A stretch of 64,000 nucleotides of DNA from Sphingomonas sp. OK281 (GCF_900115295.1 NZ_FOVZ01000001.1:1240001-1304000); one strand, 5' to 3'; positions 35,464-44,917 are shown, counted from the stretch's first letter. Made by a program: numbers and translations. The notes: generated from the sequence alone by a model not told the origin.

Positions 35464-36399
35464 CTATGCGCCGTCCGGCTGCGAACGCCCGTCTGGAAAG
35501 CTGACGCCGGTGAGCGCCTCGGAAACCTGCCAAAGACGCGCCGCGACAGCATGATCCAGCGCTTGCGCCGGTAGCTTCGCGAGCGTCGGATAGCCGCGCA
35601 CCTCGGCGATGCCATCCGGTCCGTAGTAGGCGCCACCGGCGGCGTCCGCCGACGTTGCCGCGTAGAGCGTCGGCAACGCCCCACGGTTCGCTGGCTGGAA
35701 CAGGAACGGCAGCAGCGTTCTCGCCAGCCCGTGGGGACTGTGGCGGCCCGGTCCGTTGCGGAGGAGGTCCGTCCGCGCGATACCCGGATGCGAGGCGATG
35801 CTGCGGATCCCCCAGCCCATCGCGTCGCTGCGCCGCTGCAGCTCCAGCGCGAACATCAGGCAGGCCAGCTTCGACTGGCTGTATGCTCTCATGGCCGCGT
35901 AACTACAGGCCGAGTTCAAATCATCGAAGTCGATGACGCCGGCCCGCGCGGCGACGCTCGACAACGAGACCACCCGCGCGCCCTCACGCAGGAGTGGCAG
36001 GAGATGGGCGGTCAACGCGAAATGGCCTAGGTGGTTCGTCCCGAGCTGAAGCTCGAAGCCGTCGGCGGTGACCTCGCGACGGGGCGGAACCATCACGCCA
36101 GCGTTGTTGATGAGAATGTCGATGATCTCGTGCCGCTGGGAGATGCGGTCAGCGAATGCCGCAACCGAAGCGAGGCTCGCGAGATCGAGCTGCTCGAAGC
36201 GGACCTGCGCTGACAGAGCCAACGCAAGGATCCTGCTCAGCGCTTTGGATCCCTTGTCTGCACTCCGGCCGGCAACAACGACGGAGGCGCCTGCACGCGC
36301 CAACGCGAGGGCGTCTTCGAACCCCAGCCCCCCGGTGCCGGTTACGATCGCTGTCCGGCCTTGCTGAATTGGAATGTCGGATTGCATCCACTTGGTCAT
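35464..36399 (-). CDS. Short-chain dehydrogenase/reductase (retinol-dehydrogenase-like)
   Basis: A 311-residue SDR; ATG 36399 (MTKWMQSDIP) is preferred over 36414. The cofactor loop is TAIVTGTGGLGFEDALALA, followed by an AGRSADKG turn suited to NADP(H). NNAGVM and VVSLSSVAARAG supply Asn and Ser, and YSQSK supplies Tyr and Lys of the catalytic tetrad. The length and the NHLGHFALTAHLLPLL segment match the retinol-dehydrogenase/oxidoreductase-like group, longer than classical 250-residue SDRs. Substrate unknown. A TetR repressor gene is divergent, with two palindromes between them; a truncated SDR follows downstream. Confidence 0.9.
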   Translation of the reverse strand: MTKWMQSDIPIQQGRTAIVTGTGGLGFEDALALARAGASVVVAGRSADKGSKALSRILALALSAQVRFEQLDLASLASVAAFADRISQRHEIIDILINNAGVMVPPRREVTADGFELQLGTNHLGHFALTAHLLPLLREGARVVSLSSVAARAGVIDFDDLNSACSYAAMRAYSQSKLACLMFALELQRRSDAMGWGIRSIASHPGIARTDLLRNGPGRHSPHGLARTLLPFLFQPANRGALPTLYAATSADAAGGAYYGPDGIAEVRGYPTLAKLPAQALDHAVAARLWQVSEALTGVSFPDGRSQPDGA

Positions 36400-36419
36400 G
36401 ATTGCGCCTTTCAAAAACT

Positions 36420-36457
36420 CTGCACTCGGTGTAATATCTTAATTGCACTCAGTGCAA
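36420..36457. promoter_or_regulatory. Tandem TetR operators between SDR and TetR genes
   Basis: Site B, TTGCACTCAGTGCAA (36443-36457), is a perfect palindrome with 7-bp arms around one base. Site A, CTGCACTCGGTGTAA (36420-36434), matches it at 12 of 15 positions. Centres are 23 bp apart, about two helical turns, suggesting cooperative binding of two dimers over the divergent promoters. Confidence 0.75.
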
Positions 36458-36478
36458 CTAATTTATCGAGGCTTGCTC

Positions 36479-37093
36479 GTGAACAATTCCCTTGGTGTAC
36501 CCCCACTAGTCGGGGTCCGCGAACGTAAGCGTCGCGAGACGCTCCGCCGAATCACGGACTCTGGCGTGTGCCTGTTCATCGAGAAGGGCTTCGACGGGAC
36601 CACCGTGGAAGAGATCGCGGCCGCTGCGGGGATCTCGCGCCGAACGTTCTTTCACTATTTCGAATCCAAGGACGACATCTTGCTGTCGCTGCAGAGTGAT
36701 GTCGGTGAGATGTTCGCCGCTGAGGTCCGCCGGGCATCTCCAGCCGGCTCCCCCTTCGAGCTCGTGCGTGACGCCGCGCTGAGCATCTGCGCGTCGATCC
36801 CGCATGACGGCATGCTGGCGCTGGACCGTTTGATGCGGGGCAGCGCGTCGGTGCAGGCCCGCAAGCAGGCGAGCTATCGTCAGCAGGAGGAAGCGCTTTT
36901 CTCGGCGCTCCGGGAACGTTGGCCGGAGCCCGCGCGCGAGACCAGGCTCCGAGTGCTCGCGATGGTTGCCGTCGGCGCAATGCGCCTCGCATCCGAGACG
37001 TTCAACCAGGAAGCCGGCGCCCGGCCCTTCCACGAGGTAATCCGAGACGCATTCACCGCGGTCACCGCCGAGTTCACCGACGCCGCAACGTGA
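36479..37093 (+). CDS. TetR family repressor
   Basis: A 204-residue protein from GTG 36479 (GAGG seven bases upstream); the in-frame ATG at 36443 would begin inside the operator. The helix-turn-helix is RETLRRITDSGVCLFIEKGF, TVEEIAAAAGISRRTFFHYF, ESKDDI, near-consensus TetR/AcrR. The C-terminal part is an all-helical ligand domain (MLALDRLMRGSASVQARKQA). It is expected to bind the paired TGCACT palindromes and repress the divergent SDR and itself, released by an unknown small molecule. Confidence 0.92.
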   Translation: MNNSLGVPPLVGVRERKRRETLRRITDSGVCLFIEKGFDGTTVEEIAAAAGISRRTFFHYFESKDDILLSLQSDVGEMFAAEVRRASPAGSPFELVRDAALSICASIPHDGMLALDRLMRGSASVQARKQASYRQQEEALFSALRERWPEPARETRLRVLAMVAVGAMRLASETFNQEAGARPFHEVIRDAFTAVTAEFTDAAT

Positions 37094-37324
37094 TCGGGCG
37101 TGGTGGCGCGTCGTCACCGCACGCTTCCCCGGGATCCCGCACGATCAGCTTACGGACAATCCTTCATGACCCATAGTCCACCTCTTACAGCATCGTCTGC
37201 GCTACCCGGTAGCGGACATCCGTTCATGTGAGGCGAGCGGCGCTGCCGAGTTCGCGCGAGTATGTCACGCAGAATAGCAAGATTGGTCGAGCACACGCTG
37301 GTCGAGCCGCGCTACGAAGCACCC

Positions 37325-38218
37325 ATGAAGAACGCCCCTGTCGAGCCGCCCCAACGTTACCGTGCGCGCATGGTGCGCGTGCTCGACCACATTGATCGGC
37401 ACCTCGACGACGATCTAGACCTTGACCTGTTGAGCGAAATCGCGGCGTTTTCAAAGTACCACTTCCACCGCCAGTTCACGGCGTTGTTCGGCTTAACGGT
37501 ACACCGCTACGTCCAACTCGCCCGGTTTAAGCGAGCCACGCACCGTCTGGCCCACTCGCGCAGCTCGAGCGTGACAGATGTCGCCTTGGAAGCGGGCTAT
37601 GACGCTCCTGACGCGTTCGCCCGCGCTTTCCGCCAACGCTTTGGACAAGCACCGTCGGCCTTTCGCGCAGCCCCAGACTGGGCCGCACTAGACGAGGCAT
37701 TCTCAACCTTTCATCAAGCAAGGAGTCAGTTGATGTTCGGCTTTTCACCCGACGATGTTACCATTTGCGAGCTGCCATCAACGTCGGTGGCGAGCATGAC
37801 GCATATTGGCGATCCGGCTACGATCGCTGCCACAGTGGCGCGCTTCATCGCGTGGCGCCAAGCGAATGGCCTTACTGATCCGGACTTGCCGATTTACGGT
37901 ATTTTTCCGACCGATACGCGGGTCACCCCGCCGGCTGAGTTCAGAATGCAAATCTGCGTCGCTACGAATTATGCGATAGCCCCCAATGACGACGGGGTAG
38001 AAGCCACAACCCTTCCTGGCGGCAGAGTAGCAGCCCTGCGTGTGTTGGGCACGGCTGGCGATGACCTTGAGCCAGCAGCACTCTACCTCTACCGCGACTG
38101 GTTGCCCGAAAGCGGCGAAGAACTTCGGGACTTCCCGCTCTATTGTGAACGCAAAAAGTTCTTCCCGGTCGTGGCGGCCCATGAAGCAATAACGGACGTG
38201 TTCCTCCCGCTGCGATAG
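37325..38218 (+). CDS. AraC family regulator with GyrI-like effector domain
   Basis: A 297-residue regulator; ATG 37325 is chosen because homology starts with the RYRARMVRVLDHIDRHL helix. Residues 15-115 are the two AraC helix-turn-helices (LSEIAAFSKYHFHRQFTALF, GLTVHRYVQLARFKRATHRL, VALEAGYDAPDAFARAFRQR, FGQAPSAFR). From about 135 a GyrI-like ligand-binding domain follows (DVTICELPSTSVASMTHIGD to ELRDFPLYCERKKFFP). This is the order seen in Rob/SoxS-like and GyrI-fused multidrug sensors. No adjacent gene is an obvious target; it may act on the redox enzymes on either side or elsewhere. Confidence 0.9.
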   Translation: MKNAPVEPPQRYRARMVRVLDHIDRHLDDDLDLDLLSEIAAFSKYHFHRQFTALFGLTVHRYVQLARFKRATHRLAHSRSSSVTDVALEAGYDAPDAFARAFRQRFGQAPSAFRAAPDWAALDEAFSTFHQARSQLMFGFSPDDVTICELPSTSVASMTHIGDPATIAATVARFIAWRQANGLTDPDLPIYGIFPTDTRVTPPAEFRMQICVATNYAIAPNDDGVEATTLPGGRVAALRVLGTAGDDLEPAALYLYRDWLPESGEELRDFPLYCERKKFFPVVAAHEAITDVFLPLR

Positions 38219-38424
38219 CGACGGCCAATGGGAAGATGCCGGTGCGTTCCATGCATTAACGAGGACCCTGTTACGGGCGTTCGCCCCCCCGCCTCCTAAC
38301 TTTGGCCGCCCGTTCAATTTCGCGATCGAACCATTCTGATACGCGGCGCCTTGAGAATGATAGCCACGCATGAGGTGTGCTGGCGGCCCGCTGATACTGC
38401 GCGGGTCGTTAGCCGCTATGCTTA

Positions 38425-39096
38425 TCAGACCGCCGGCCGCGATGAGTTTGTTGCTTCGCTGGGTAAATGCATCTCTTTCCAGTGCTGTACGCTTGGGCGT
38501 TCCAGCATCCGGGCATGCCAGGCATGAATGCTAACAAGCTCGGTCGGGATCTGCAGCCCGACGATCTTTGCGAAGACGAAACCGGCAATGACCGTGATGT
38601 CTGCCATCGAGAAGGCGTTCCCCGCCACATACGGCTGATCCTTCAAGACCCCGTCGAAATAGCGCGCGCCGCGTAGCGCCTTGTCGCGCATGCGCAGGCC
38701 CCACTCCGCATTCTGATAGAGCTCGACGTCGGGTCCCAGGCCGGCCGTGGCATGGTGGAAATAGACGCTGATCGCATCGAGAAATTCGATCTCGGCACGC
38801 TTGGTCATCATGTGGATCATGCCCTGGTCGCGCGGCGTCGTACCGGTCAGCCGCGGGGTGTCGCCAAGAGCGTCCAGATACTGCGTGATCGCCGTGCATT
38901 CGCCGAGATACGTGCCGTCCTCGATCTGGAGGACGGGCAGCGTACCCGAATAATTCTTTGCGAGAAAGTCCGGGCGTTTGTGCTCACCCGTCCAAAGGTC
39001 GACCGAGGTGAAGTTGATGTGCGAGGTAAGTCCGAGTTCGGCGACAGCAATGCGCACGCGCGAGGGATAGGGCCCCGCGTGCCAGTCATAGATCAT
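38425..39096 (-). CDS. Glutathione S-transferase
   Basis: A 223-residue GST starting MIYDWHAGPYPSRVRIAVAE (ATG 39096; GTG 39102 two codons earlier has the better-spaced GGAG). The N-terminal thioredoxin fold has a Pro-Ser pair near the usual catalytic position, the cis-Pro region SGTLPVLQIEDG, and ECTAITQYLD, where Glu and the following residue bind glutathione. The C-terminal helical domain ends YVAGNAFSMADITVIAGFVF, the N-capping/hydrophobic-staple motif. It conjugates or reduces electrophiles with glutathione in the cytosol. It is divergent from a TetR gene with two operator-like repeats between. Confidence 0.9.
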   Translation of the reverse strand: MIYDWHAGPYPSRVRIAVAELGLTSHINFTSVDLWTGEHKRPDFLAKNYSGTLPVLQIEDGTYLGECTAITQYLDALGDTPRLTGTTPRDQGMIHMMTKRAEIEFLDAISVYFHHATAGLGPDVELYQNAEWGLRMRDKALRGARYFDGVLKDQPYVAGNAFSMADITVIAGFVFAKIVGLQIPTELVSIHAWHARMLERPSVQHWKEMHLPSEATNSSRPAV

Positions 39097-39118
39097 CAAC
39101 ACATCGCTATCTCCGTAA

Positions 39119-39196
39119 TCTACCTGCCAGATGGTAGACAGAGGATGCCTATTCCTTTCCTTGGACACCGTCAACGACTATCTGTCGGATGGTAGA
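39119..39196. promoter_or_regulatory. Two TetR operator candidates between GST and TetR genes
   Basis: Site 1 (39119-39138): TCTACC-N8-GGTAGA, perfect 6-bp arms. Site 2 (39177-39196): ACTATC-N8-GGTAGA with the same CTG...GAT core. Centres are 58 bp apart, one near each start, so each could govern one direction of the divergent promoter. Confidence 0.65.
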
Positions 39197-39216
39197 CGCA
39201 CCGGGGAGGCGAAGCG

Positions 39217-39780
39217 ATGAGTTCCAATTCCAAAAACGCCATCTTGGCTGCAGCACGCCTTGTCGCGCAGGCGCGAGGCTATGGTGGGTTGAATTTTCGC
39301 GACCTCGCCAACATCGTCGGTATCAAGGCCGCGAGTATCTATTACCATTTTCCGAGCAAGGCTGATCTCGGCGCCGCGGTCGCCAGGCGCTACCGCGAGG
39401 ACATTGCCGACGCCTTGAAGGCCCTTGCCGTCGAGACCGGCGATCCCGCCGCCTGCCTGAAACGCTATCCCGAAACATTCCGTAAGGCGCTGACAAACGA
39501 CAATCGCATGTGCCTCGCAAGCTTCATGGCGGCCGAATATGATGAACTGCCTCAGCCGATCAGGATCGAGATCCAGGCTTTCTCAGACGTAAATGTGGCA
39601 TGGCTCGCCGACCGTCTGACCGAAGCGAAGTTGGTGGACGCAAGCCACGCTGCAGCACGCGGGCGCGCCATCTTCGCAGCGGTCTCAGGCGCGCAGCTCA
39701 TGGCAAGGAGCCGCGCTGATTTATCAATGTATGACCAGATTATCGCGAACTATCAGGATGCGGGTCTGCTGCCCATGTAG
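39217..39780 (+). CDS. TetR family repressor
   Basis: A 187-residue TetR protein, ATG preceded by GGGGAGG. The helix-turn-helix spans about residues 8-55 (AILAAARLVAQARGYGGLNF, RDLANIVGIKAASIYYHFPS, KADLG). The C-terminal domain (FRKALTNDNRMCLASFMAAE) resembles the AcrR-type C-terminal family with a conserved Cys, sometimes associated with electrophile sensing. The divergent GST gene and the paired CTACC/GGTAG repeats between them indicate local control of glutathione-dependent detoxification. Confidence 0.9.
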   Translation: MSSNSKNAILAAARLVAQARGYGGLNFRDLANIVGIKAASIYYHFPSKADLGAAVARRYREDIADALKALAVETGDPAACLKRYPETFRKALTNDNRMCLASFMAAEYDELPQPIRIEIQAFSDVNVAWLADRLTEAKLVDASHAAARGRAIFAAVSGAQLMARSRADLSMYDQIIANYQDAGLLPM

Positions 39781-40072
39781 GGGCGAAGCACGCATTACGT
39801 GTCGTGGAAAAGTCGCGGGTCCGATATGTTTGGCATGTTCGGGCGCTGTACTTCTCGCGCGTTGGCGGGTTCGACTCATACCTCGGACATTCAAGGTGCC
39901 CTACCGCCTCCCCAACTTGAGACACTCATTCATCTTCACGCCGCGCTGAGCCTGACTCTTTCGACCTGTACCTCGTCCAGTCGCTTACCTCCATCAGACC
40001 GGTTGCGTCACGGTGGTTGGCTAATTGGGCATGCCATTGCGCACCGGCATCAAGCCCGCCTGCCTCAGTCTC

Positions 40073-42478
40073 CTAGAACTCGCGCAGCGCCCGCGCGGGT
40101 TCGGCCCGTGCGACGCGCCATGCCTGGCTGGCAACCGTCGCCGTCGCGATGACGAACGCCAGCACGCTGGCACCCACGAAATAGTCGGGCGATAACCCAA
40201 TCCGGTCGTCGAACCCGCTCAGCCATTGCGACATCGCGAACCACGCGATCGGCCACGCGATCACGTTCGCCAGGAGGACTGGCTTGAGGAACTGAACCAG
40301 CAGCAGTCGCATCACGTCGCTGGTCGAGGCCCCCAGCACCTTGCGGATACCGATCTCCTTGACGCGCCGCATCGTATCGAACGCGGCCAGGCCATAGAGC
40401 CCGAGGCATCCGATCGCGACCGCCAGCACCGCGCCGGCCGTAAACAACCGCGACCGCTGGACGTCCTGGCGATAATAGGAATCGTACAGTTTCTGGTCGA
40501 CCGTCGTGGCCGCTGGCGGAACCGCTGGCGCGATGCGGCGCCACGTCGTTTCCAGACGTCCCAAGACGGTTGCGGGATCGGCCGAGGTGCGGATCACCAC
40601 GACGGCGCGATAGCCACCGCCAGGCCGATAGCTATAGGCAAACGCCTCGACCGGCTCGCGCGGCGTCCCGAAGCGCATATCGGCGACCACACCGACGATC
40701 CTTACCGTCGTGCTATCGAGCGAAACGAGCTGGCCAATCGCCTCGTCGGCTTGCTCGAACCCCAAGCGCCGAGCGGCAGTACGGTTGAGCACGATGTTCG
40801 CTACCCTGCCCGCAACGGCCTTGCTCGCGGTGCCGCTGTTGCCAACGTCCAGCGCGAACCGATCCGCATCGAAGATCCGACCGGCCAGCAGACGGGCTCG
40901 GTACGTGTCGAAGAACTGCTCGCCGACCATAGCCTGGACGATCATCGGCGGCTCGCCGATCGCCCCGGCGCGTTTCATCTTAGCGATTGCGAACGTGCCG
41001 CCGCCGGGGACGACGCCGCTCGTCGTGATACCCGCAACCCCGCGCGTCTTGCGCATCGCGTCGAGCAGCCGGGCACGTTGCCCCGAATCCAGCGCGGCGT
41101 CGCCGTAACCGCTCAGCATGATCAGGCCGTCTCGCCCGAAGCCGATATCCGCCTGCTGAACGTGCCGCGTCTGAGCGAACAAAACCGCAGTCCCAATCAT
41201 CAGCGCGACCGCGATGCCGAACTGGGTCACCACCAATGCCTTGCGTAGTCCTGGGCTCGCGCGATCGCCACCGGGGGTCCGGGCCGCGGCGAGCACTCCC
41301 GCAGGCAGGAACCGGGATATCACGAATGCCGGATAGAACCCTGCTAGCAACGTCACCAGCACGATCGTGGCGAAGAGCGGCGGCAGGATCGATCCCGCCC
41401 CCCAATAGGTGATCGACAAGTCGGTGCCGCCAATCGCGTTGACGAACGGCAGCGCAATCTCGGCAAGCGCCAGCCCGATCAACGCCGCCAGCGTCACGGC
41501 CGCCAGTGCCTCGCCGAGCAATTGCCCGATCAGCATCCGCCGGGTCGCACCGACCACCTTGCGCATCGCAATTTCCCGTGCCCTCAACCCTGCGCGCGCT
41601 GTCGCCAGATTGACGTAATTGACCACCGCCAGCAGCAGCGCGACGCCCCCCATTCCGCCCAGCACGGCGACGACCGTGCCGACCCCGTTGCCGGCAAGAT
41701 GGCGCCCGGCGAGCGGCACGATGCCTTCTTTCAGGAATTGACGCGCGTCGGGATTGAACGCGGGATCGGGATGGCGCCGCATGAATGCTCCGATCCGGTC
41801 CGCCATCGCGGAATTGGGGAGTGCCAGGAACGTTACGACACCATTACTGGTAGATCGGGAATCGTCGGTGAGTTCGGCCGGGATCGCCGCGAACAGGACA
41901 CTGGCGTATGTCTGGTTCTGCGGCAGGTCGGCGATCACTGCCCCGACGCGGTAGGTGCGCGCCTTCCCATCGATCGCAACCGTAAGCGTCCGTCCAAGGG
42001 CGCTTGCTCTGCCAAAATACGCCTCCGCGACGCTTTGGGTGACGACAATACCATCCGGGCGGGCAATCGCACTCGCGGTATCGCCCTCGACGACGGGAAA
42101 CGGAAAAATCCGAAAGTAATCGCGGTCGACCAATGCCAGTTTGCGCGTGGTGCTCGTATTCCCGGTCAGCACCGTCGCTGTGTCGTAGGGCGTCATCCGC
42201 GCCGCGACGAGATCGGGGAACGCAGCCGCCAATTGCCCGGACAGTATAGGCGAAGACGGGATTTGCACCTCGGGGTTGCCTGGGAATTGGATCGTACGCC
42301 CGATCGTCCAGACCCGCTCCCATTTCGGCAGCGCGCGGTCGTAGTTGGTTTCGAACCGGACGAACAGCATCAGTACCAGGAACACCGCGATGCCGAGCGC
42401 GAGCCCGCCGATGTTGAGGATGGCGTATAGCCGATGGCGGGTAAGCGAACGGTACAACGTCAGGAAGGCTGAGGACAT
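40073..42478 (-). CDS. MacB-like ABC transporter permease (second copy)
   Basis: An 801-residue FtsX-type permease; ATG 42478 gives MSSAFLTLYRSLTRHRLYAI, matching its paralogue. Layout: one N-terminal helix (about 20-40), a periplasmic MacB-core domain, a three-helix FtsX block near 280-400 (NLATARAGLRAREIAMRKVV), a second periplasmic domain, and a second FtsX block at the C-terminus (IGCLGLYGLAAFDTMRRVKE, IGIRKVLGAS). These export-type permeases couple cytosolic ATP hydrolysis to movement in the periplasm instead of carrying substrate through the membrane. The first permease ends 11 bases upstream. No signal for separate transcription. Confidence 0.92.
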   Translation of the reverse strand: MSSAFLTLYRSLTRHRLYAILNIGGLALGIAVFLVLMLFVRFETNYDRALPKWERVWTIGRTIQFPGNPEVQIPSSPILSGQLAAAFPDLVAARMTPYDTATVLTGNTSTTRKLALVDRDYFRIFPFPVVEGDTASAIARPDGIVVTQSVAEAYFGRASALGRTLTVAIDGKARTYRVGAVIADLPQNQTYASVLFAAIPAELTDDSRSTSNGVVTFLALPNSAMADRIGAFMRRHPDPAFNPDARQFLKEGIVPLAGRHLAGNGVGTVVAVLGGMGGVALLLAVVNYVNLATARAGLRAREIAMRKVVGATRRMLIGQLLGEALAAVTLAALIGLALAEIALPFVNAIGGTDLSITYWGAGSILPPLFATIVLVTLLAGFYPAFVISRFLPAGVLAAARTPGGDRASPGLRKALVVTQFGIAVALMIGTAVLFAQTRHVQQADIGFGRDGLIMLSGYGDAALDSGQRARLLDAMRKTRGVAGITTSGVVPGGGTFAIAKMKRAGAIGEPPMIVQAMVGEQFFDTYRARLLAGRIFDADRFALDVGNSGTASKAVAGRVANIVLNRTAARRLGFEQADEAIGQLVSLDSTTVRIVGVVADMRFGTPREPVEAFAYSYRPGGGYRAVVVIRTSADPATVLGRLETTWRRIAPAVPPAATTVDQKLYDSYYRQDVQRSRLFTAGAVLAVAIGCLGLYGLAAFDTMRRVKEIGIRKVLGASTSDVMRLLLVQFLKPVLLANVIAWPIAWFAMSQWLSGFDDRIGLSPDYFVGASVLAFVIATATVASQAWRVARAEPARALREF

Positions 42479-42489
42479 CGACCGGCCCC

Positions 42490-44907
42490 CTATTCGTGGC
42501 GCAGCGCGCGCGCGGGCTCGGCGCGGGCGACGCGCCAGGCCTGCCCGAAGACCGTGCCGCTCGCGATCAGCACCGCGGCGAGCGAGGCGCCGACGAAGAA
42601 CAGCGGCGACAGCGCGATGCGGTCGTCGAACCCGCCTAGCCAGCGCTGCATCGCGACATAGGCGAGCGGCCACGCGACGAGGTTGGCGAGGATCACGGGG
42701 CGCAGGAACTGGCCGATCAACAGCTGCAACACCTCGGCGGTCGAGGCGCCGAGCGTCTTGCGGATGCCGATCTCCTTCACCCGCCGCGCGGTGTCGAACG
42801 CCGCCAAGCCGTAGAGCCCGATGCAGCCGATCAGTATCGCCAGCACCGCACCGATCGTGAACAGCCGCGAGCGTTGCGCATCCGCCTTGTAATAGCGCTG
42901 GTACAGATTGTCCTCGACCGAGCGCGCCTCGAACGGAACGCCGGGAACGACGCGCTTCCACGCCGCCTCGAGTGCCGCCATCATCGTCTTCGCATCGCGG
43001 CCGGCATAGCGCACCGCCGCGAACGGCGAGAGGATATCGACGGTGTTGTAGGTGTAGGCGACCGAGGTGACGGCATCGCGCGGGCTCCTGAAGCGCAGAT
43101 CGTCGACTATGCCGATAATGATCGAGTCCCGTTCGCCGTCGTTGATCGCCTGCCCCAGTGCCGCGGCCGGCGACGCAAAGCCCAGCGCGGTCACCGCCGT
43201 CCGGTTGATCACCACGTTCGGCCCTGCCCGCTTGCGTTCGGCGAGCGTCAACAGGCCGCGGTCGTCGGCGTGCGCGGCGTCGAACAAGCGCCCCGCGACC
43301 AGGCGCGCGCCGTACACGCGGAAATAGTCGCGGCCGGTGCCGACATCCATCAACGATATCTTGCTGCCCGACGCGCCTGCGCGGCTGTATCCCGAGAAAT
43401 TGGTCGTGCTCTGGTCGCCCGGGGCATTGTTGGCGACGGTGACGCCGGTGACGCCCGGTGCCGCCGCGAGGCTGCGCAGGATCGCCGCGCGCTGTGGTGA
43501 ATCGATCCCGCCGGTCATCAGCGAGCGGACGATCATCAACCCGTCGCGACGAAACCCGAGATCGGCGTCACGAATATGCTCGGTCTGGCTGAGCATGACG
43601 CCGGTAGCGATGGCGAATGCGATCGCGATCGCGAACTGCACGACGACGAGCGCGCTTCGCAGCCTCGTGCCGCTACGCCCACCACCGGGCGCGCGCGTCG
43701 AGGCGAGCACCGCGGCAGGGCGAAACCCCGACAGCACGAACGCGGGATACAGCCCCGCGACCAGTGCTATGCCCAGGACCAGCAGGACCAGCGGCAGGAC
43801 GACGCCGTCCCATCCGACGTAGCGGATCGCCAGCGTCGTTCCGCCAAGCGCGTTGACGAACGGCAGCGCGGTCTCGGCCAGCGCGAGCCCGATCAGCGCC
43901 GCCACAGCGACCGTCGCCAACGCCTCGCCCAAGAACTGGCGGATGAGCGACCGCCGCGTGCCGCCCAGCACCTTGCGCATCGCCACTTCACGCGCGCGCA
44001 ACCCGGCGCGTGCGGTCGCCAGATTGACGTAGTTCACGATCGCAATCAGCAGCGTCAGCAGCCCGACCGCCCCCAAGGTCGTGACGATCGCGCGATCGCC
44101 CGGACTATACAGATGCATCGCGGTCAGCGGCCGCAGCGACTGGAAATACTCGCCTTTCTTCAGATTGCCCCCGGCATAGGCGTGGCGATCGAGAAAGGCA
44201 GGCAATTGCGCCTCGAACGCCCGCGCTGCCACCGCATCGGGAAACCGCAGGAACGTGGTCAGCGACGCGCTGCCCCAGTGCTCCCACCATTCGTTGCCGA
44301 AGCGAGTCCGTGAGATTTGCGCGAACATCTCGCTCTTGAAGGTGACGTCGTCGGGCATGTCGCGCAGCACCGCCCCGACCTTGTAGGGATAGGTCGTTCC
44401 ATCGATCGACAGTTGCAGCGTCCGGCCGATCGCCGACTGGCTCCCGAAATATTTCCGCGCGGTCTTCTGCGTGACCACCAGGCCGTTCGGATCGGCGAGC
44501 GTCGCCGCTGGATTCCCCTCGACCGCGGGAAAGCGCATGAGATCGAAAAAGTTCGGGTCAACCGTGCCCAAATCCTCGGCCGTCGCCTGCCCGCCCTGCT
44601 GCACCGTCGCCGCCATGTTCATGTAGCGCGTCCCGACCAGCTGCGGGTAATCCGCCTGCAGGATCTTGAGTTCGCTGCCCATCGTGTTCGGATTGGTGTC
44701 CGCCGGATAGCCCGGCATCACATAGCGTTCTTCCATCACCCACAATTGGTCTTGCTGCGGCAATACGCGGTCGTACCCGGTCTCGAACCGAACGAAGAGG
44801 AACAGCACGAGGAACGTCGCGATCCCCAGCGCTAATCCACCGATGTTGAGGAGCGCGAACAAGCGGTGATGGGCGAGCGACCGATAGAGGCTGGTGAGCG
44901 CGGACAT
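42490..44907 (-). CDS. MacB-like ABC transporter permease (first copy)
   Basis: An 805-residue permease, same double-FtsX architecture as the next gene (MSALTSLYRSLAHHRLFALL; NLATARAGLRAREVAMRKVL; IGCIGLYGLAAFDTARRVKE). It starts 10 bases after the 39-residue peptide gene with AAGGAA as ribosome site. The two permeases probably form a heterodimer on a homodimer of the ATPase encoded upstream. The middle periplasmic loops differ much more than the membrane blocks, so each may contact a different partner or substrate face (inference). Confidence 0.92.
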   Translation of the reverse strand: MSALTSLYRSLAHHRLFALLNIGGLALGIATFLVLFLFVRFETGYDRVLPQQDQLWVMEERYVMPGYPADTNPNTMGSELKILQADYPQLVGTRYMNMAATVQQGGQATAEDLGTVDPNFFDLMRFPAVEGNPAATLADPNGLVVTQKTARKYFGSQSAIGRTLQLSIDGTTYPYKVGAVLRDMPDDVTFKSEMFAQISRTRFGNEWWEHWGSASLTTFLRFPDAVAARAFEAQLPAFLDRHAYAGGNLKKGEYFQSLRPLTAMHLYSPGDRAIVTTLGAVGLLTLLIAIVNYVNLATARAGLRAREVAMRKVLGGTRRSLIRQFLGEALATVAVAALIGLALAETALPFVNALGGTTLAIRYVGWDGVVLPLVLLVLGIALVAGLYPAFVLSGFRPAAVLASTRAPGGGRSGTRLRSALVVVQFAIAIAFAIATGVMLSQTEHIRDADLGFRRDGLMIVRSLMTGGIDSPQRAAILRSLAAAPGVTGVTVANNAPGDQSTTNFSGYSRAGASGSKISLMDVGTGRDYFRVYGARLVAGRLFDAAHADDRGLLTLAERKRAGPNVVINRTAVTALGFASPAAALGQAINDGERDSIIIGIVDDLRFRSPRDAVTSVAYTYNTVDILSPFAAVRYAGRDAKTMMAALEAAWKRVVPGVPFEARSVEDNLYQRYYKADAQRSRLFTIGAVLAILIGCIGLYGLAAFDTARRVKEIGIRKTLGASTAEVLQLLIGQFLRPVILANLVAWPLAYVAMQRWLGGFDDRIALSPLFFVGASLAAVLIASGTVFGQAWRVARAEPARALRHE

Positions 44908-44917
44908 GGCGGTTCCT

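Noticed and set aside
42479-42961. N-terminal extension of the second permease by about 160 codons
   Set aside because: The extension is an alternate frame of the first permease; the second permease starts at ATG 42478 with the same N-terminal sequence type as its paralogue.
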